Shown in pieces: positions 61,432 to 64,000 of a stretch of 64,000 nt of DNA; positions within the stretch are counted from its first letter, which is position 1, and every line of letters starts with the position of its first letter. The translations under genes were made by a program, and so were the position numbers. The notes beneath the pieces are model-generated. The model was not told the DNA's origin and did no database searches. It saw nothing but the letters and a program-made list of their open reading frames with translations. This DNA is from CAZADA01 sp964526675 (lineage in GTDB: Bacteria > Pseudomonadota > Alphaproteobacteria > Caulobacterales > Maricaulaceae). Location: positions 1-64,000 of the forward strand of contig CAZGLY010000006.1 in assembly GCA_964526675.1 (NCBI GenBank), read 5' to 3'.

Positions 61432-62310
61432 ATGGCCCTTCGAGTCGCAAGTCTCGCCGTGTTGGCGCTCATCGCCTTCGCCGGCAATTCCGTGCTCAAC
61501 CGTGCGGCGTTGCAAGCGGGGCTGATCGATCCAGTCAGCTTCACCCAGATCCGCATTTTCGCGGGCGCGGTGATGCTGGCGCCGTTTCTCGGCCTGGTCG
61601 GCGCTCAGCGCGCGGAGGCGGGGCGCTGGCTGCGCGCGGCCGCGGCGACGCCGCGTGCGTGGTTCGCGGCGGCCGCCCTCTTCGCCTACGCGCTGGGTTT
61701 TTCGCTGGCGTATGTGGCGCTGGACGCGGGCGTGGGGGCGCTCATCCTGTTCTCCATGGTCCAGCTGACGATGATCGGCGTCGGCGTCGCCCGAGGCCTG
61801 CGCCCCCGGGCGGTGCAATGGGCGGGCGTCGCGGCGGCGCTGGGGGGACTGGCGTATCTCGTCGCGCCGAGCGGCGCGGCTGATGTTCCCGCCCCGCCGT
61901 GGTGGGGAGTGGCGCTCATGGCGATCGCGGGGGTGGCGTGGGGCGTCTACACGCTGCTCGGCAAAGGCGAAACCAAGCCGACGCGGGCGACCGCGCGCAA
62001 TTTCCTGCTCGCGGTTCCGTTTGCGCTGGCGCTCGCAGCCGCGGGGCCGGACTGGGGCGTGGCGACGCCCGGCGGGGTCGCGTTGGCGGTTGCGTCCGGC
62101 GCGCTCACCTCTGGCTTGGGCTATGCGGTGTGGTACGCGGCGCTTCGGGATTTGAGCACCATGACGGCGGCGACGGCCCAGCTGTCTGTGCCGGCGATCG
62201 CCGCCTTCGGCGGCGCGTTCTTGCTCGGCGAGGCGATCACGCTGCGCCTCGTGCTGGCCAGCGTGTTGATCCTCGGCGGCGTCTTCGCCGTCATCCGCGG
62301 CGGGCGCTGA
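61432..62310 (+). CDS. EamA (DMT-superfamily) transporter
   Basis: 292 residues from ATG 61432. Ten membrane segments in two similar halves: VLALIAFAGNSVLNRAALQA, FTQIRIFAGAVMLAPFLGLV, FAYALGFSLAYVALDAGVGA, LILFSMVQLTMIGVG; second half GVALMAIAGVAWGVYTLLGK, FLLAVPFALALAAAG, SGALTSGLGYAVWYAALRDL, SVPAIAAFGGAFLLGEAITL. EamA proteins export or import small metabolites such as amino acids or nucleosides. Starts 91 bases from the divergent methyltransferase gene. Confidence 0.93.
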   Translation: MALRVASLAVLALIAFAGNSVLNRAALQAGLIDPVSFTQIRIFAGAVMLAPFLGLVGAQRAEAGRWLRAAAATPRAWFAAAALFAYALGFSLAYVALDAGVGALILFSMVQLTMIGVGVARGLRPRAVQWAGVAAALGGLAYLVAPSGAADVPAPPWWGVALMAIAGVAWGVYTLLGKGETKPTRATARNFLLAVPFALALAAAGPDWGVATPGGVALAVASGALTSGLGYAVWYAALRDLSTMTAATAQLSVPAIAAFGGAFLLGEAITLRLVLASVLILGGVFAVIRGGR

Positions 62311-62346
62311 GGACGCCGCCGGCCGCCACGCCGACGGGTGCGGCGC

Positions 62347-62742
62347 CTATGTCAGCGCCTGAAACGGTTCGACCGGCACACGTTGTTTCGCGAGGCTTGC
62401 GAGCTGCGGGTCCTCCGCGATCAAGGCGTCGGCTTGCAGCTCCGTCAGCGCGATGCACTCCGCGTCAAAGGTCGACGTCATGGCGAGCTGCTTGGCGACC
62501 GTCCAAGCGCGGCGCCGCAGGACGGCGTCGCCCAGGTATCGGATCTTCAGTTTCGCAAAACGCGTGTTCACCGCCAGCGCGTCCGCTTCCTCCATGTCTC
62601 CGTCCAGAGTGCGCCGAAAAAGGCTGTCGAGCACCTGCGAGCGCAAGAGCGTCGGAGCCAAGATCTCGTGGTCCCGAGGCAGGTCGAGGTTGCTTTCGAG
62701 AAGCCTCAGGGTGCAAGCGAGATCGATCACATAGCGCGCCAT
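62347..62742 (-). CDS. PIN-domain-like protein
   Basis: 131 residues from ATG 62742 (GGAGAGG upstream). Pattern of a VapC-like PIN nuclease: RYVIDLACTLRLLE at the N-terminus (first acidic residue), APTLLRSQVLDSLFRRT, LKIRYLGDAVLRRRAWTVAK, STFDAECIALTELQADALIA and EDPQLASLAKQ. The later acidic residues (FDAE; EDPQ) are in place, but the second acidic position in LRSQVLD is Gln or Asp, so activity is uncertain. No antitoxin gene lies directly upstream; the 117-base gap has no small ORF with a good start. An orphan PIN protein, or a toxin with a distant partner. Confidence 0.7.
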   Translation of the reverse strand: MARYVIDLACTLRLLESNLDLPRDHEILAPTLLRSQVLDSLFRRTLDGDMEEADALAVNTRFAKLKIRYLGDAVLRRRAWTVAKQLAMTSTFDAECIALTELQADALIAEDPQLASLAKQRVPVEPFQALT

Positions 62743-62859
62743 GACGGCCTCTCCCAAGCGTCGACAAGCCCGCCGGAACGCGCGCGCTCGTCCCCCGGGC
62801 GGTGTCCTGTGTCCATCATCGCTCCCCGCGGTCGGACCGGCGTCGTCCCGCCGAGGCGG

Positions 62860-63600
62860 TCAACGCGACGCCGCGTCTCCGTCCGCCACGGCGTTCTCAG
62901 CTCGCACGCCCCAAACCGCCAGGTAAAGCCCAGTTGAAACGATCGCCACGAGGTTGGACACCAAAAAGGCCGCGGTGACGCCGTTGTAGCCAAGGGCTGG
63001 AACGAAATCCCGCGCGACGATGGCGAACGCCACAAACAGCGACGCAAACACGCCCCAGCCAGAAATGAAGAACGGGATCAGGCGAGACCGCCAAAGGAGT
63101 TGGAAGAACCCCGCTTTCGCGACAGCCCCTACAACAAGCGCCAGGTGGAACGATGTGTAGTCCGACGTCGCCTGAAGGCTGACCAGCGCGCGGCGCAGAG
63201 AGCCAGTGTCCAGATCGGCGTAAGCGACATCACTGGCCAGTTCTGCGGCGTTCATGGCGAACATTCCGCCCAGCAGCGCGACGCCCGCCGCGGTAAGGCT
63301 GAGAGCCAAACACCAGGCCGCCAAAACCAGGCCGTATCGTTGGAGCAACACAAACAGCCCGACACCAACGAAGGCCTCCAGCGCAAATCCCAACACGGAA
63401 ATGTAGGCCATGGCGCGCAAGCGCGCTTCGGCACCCAGCATGTTCTCAGCCGTCGCGGCGACATCCGCAGAAAGGTTGATGTCAATGCCGTGACTGACGA
63501 GGATAGACGCTCCGATCCCCAGCAGAATCATCGCGAGAAGCGCCACACCGACGCTGCGGGCGAGCGCGGTTTGCGCTTGGTGATCGGTGTGCTGCGGCAT
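62860..63600 (-). CDS. DUF4386 membrane protein
   Basis: 246 residues from ATG 63600 (GGAGGAC upstream). Six membrane segments, with DUF4386 features: VALLAMILLGIGASILVSHG, EARLRAMAYISVLGFALEAF, VLLQRYGLVLAAWCLALSL, TSDYTSFHLALVVGAVAKAG, LIPFFISGWGVFASLFVAF and a last segment FLVSNLVAIVSTGLYLAVWG. Function unknown. The upstream gap (63601-63715) has AT-rich DNA around 63655-63680 that may hold its promoter. Confidence 0.85.
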   Translation of the reverse strand: MPQHTDHQAQTALARSVGVALLAMILLGIGASILVSHGIDINLSADVAATAENMLGAEARLRAMAYISVLGFALEAFVGVGLFVLLQRYGLVLAAWCLALSLTAAGVALLGGMFAMNAAELASDVAYADLDTGSLRRALVSLQATSDYTSFHLALVVGAVAKAGFFQLLWRSRLIPFFISGWGVFASLFVAFAIVARDFVPALGYNGVTAAFLVSNLVAIVSTGLYLAVWGVRAENAVADGDAASR

Positions 63601-63715
63601 GGCCGTCCTCCTCCGAAACGCTTGCGCGACGGAAGCACGGCATGCCGAAAAACACAAATCTTTTATCGCTATTCGATATACCGAGGTGGGCGTCCACACG
63701 GCCCGACGCGGCCCC

Positions 63716-64000
63716 TCACCCCCTGGGCAGGGAGTAATTCGGCGCTTCGCGGGTCATGGAGACGTCGTGAACGTGGCTTTCACGCAAGCCCGCGCCGGAG
63801 ATCCGGATGAACACCGCGTTCTCGCGCAGCTCCGTCAGGGTTCGCGCGCCGAGATAGCCCATGGCGGCCCGCACGCCGCCGACCAATTGGTGGATGATCG
63901 GGCTCACCGGGCCTTTGTAGGCGACGCGCCCCTCCACGCCCTCCGGCACGAGCTTCATCGTGTCGGACACTTCTTTCTGGAAATACCGATCCGCGGAGCC
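63716..64000 (-). CDS. guaB: IMP dehydrogenase GuaB, C-terminal part (cut by window edge)
   Basis: The minus-strand frame is open to base 64000, so the first part of the gene is outside. The last 94 residues read SADRYFQKEVSDTMKLVPEG, VEGRVAYKGPVSPIIHQLVG, GVRAAMGYLGARTLTELREN and GAGLRESHVHDVSMTREAPN, which is the highly conserved GuaB C-terminus, including the mobile-flap end (the R-Y-F-Q segment) and the catalytic-site glutamate region (PEGVEG). Converts IMP to XMP in guanine nucleotide synthesis. Downstream hairpins not seen. Confidence 0.95.
   Translation of the reverse strand, partial: GSADRYFQKEVSDTMKLVPEGVEGRVAYKGPVSPIIHQLVGGVRAAMGYLGARTLTELRENAVFIRISGAGLRESHVHDVSMTREAPNYSLPRG

Overview
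The window is a very GC-rich stretch of an alphaproteobacterial chromosome. The flagellar set points there: flaF and flbT next to the flagellin, a CtrA/FtcR-type regulator joined to fliK, a CheL-type flgJ, and a DUF1217 gene. An NDUFS4-like Complex I subunit and a TonB receptor with a carboxypeptidase-like N-terminal domain agree with this. The details suggest a Caulobacter/Hyphomonas/Parvularcula-like lineage, but I cannot fix the genus by reading.

Layout. Positions 1-2563 hold four genes of a mobile island (a DUF3987 protein cut by the left edge and three small accessory genes) that stop at the 3' end of a tRNA-Arg(TCT). Positions 2860-7297 hold the NDUFS4-like gene, a TonB-dependent receptor and glucokinase. 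Positions 7481-27830 are a flagellar cluster: ftcR-like/fliK/flgD/(truncated hydrolase)/flgE/flgK/flgL on the minus strand; flgI/flgJ/flgN-like/fliC/flaF/flbT/flaG-like/DUF1217/unknown on the plus strand; then fliQ/flhA/fliR/flhB and flgB/flgC/fliE on the minus strand, split by an opposite-strand MarR-GNAT gene with a repeat operator. motB lies apart at 46445.

Positions 27978-35275 are accessory metabolism and regulation: DUF2855, a membrane AraC-type regulator divergent from a DUF2306 protein, a hybrid histidine kinase, and a LysR regulator divergent from an NAD(P)-binding protein. After a tRNA-Gly(CCC) comes an exported fusion protein (35583-37307) whose caspase-like and DUF900-like domains both seem to have lost their nucleophiles. 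Methylmalonyl-CoA mutase (small and large subunits), a hydroxyisobutyrate-dehydrogenase-type enzyme and a penicillin acylase follow. Positions 47463-56437 hold an SLC13-type permease, the N-end-rule transferase bpt, a three-gene TRAP transporter of the 2-oxoacid type, and a stand-alone E1/transketolase-like ThDP enzyme. purF, an SDR, a hydrolase, an RsmB-type RNA methyltransferase, an EamA transporter, a PIN-like protein, a DUF4386 protein and the C-terminal end of guaB complete the window.

The genes suggest a motile heterotroph that takes up oligosaccharides (TonB receptor plus glucokinase) and 2-oxo acids (TRAP plus ThDP enzyme), and that sends propionyl-CoA to succinyl-CoA through methylmalonyl-CoA mutase. 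No stretch over 300 bases lacks a gene. The longest gaps (16937-17185, 25380-25650 and 14719-14949) are upstream regions; the second and third carry the repeats described below. I saw no IS element, rRNA or CRISPR array.
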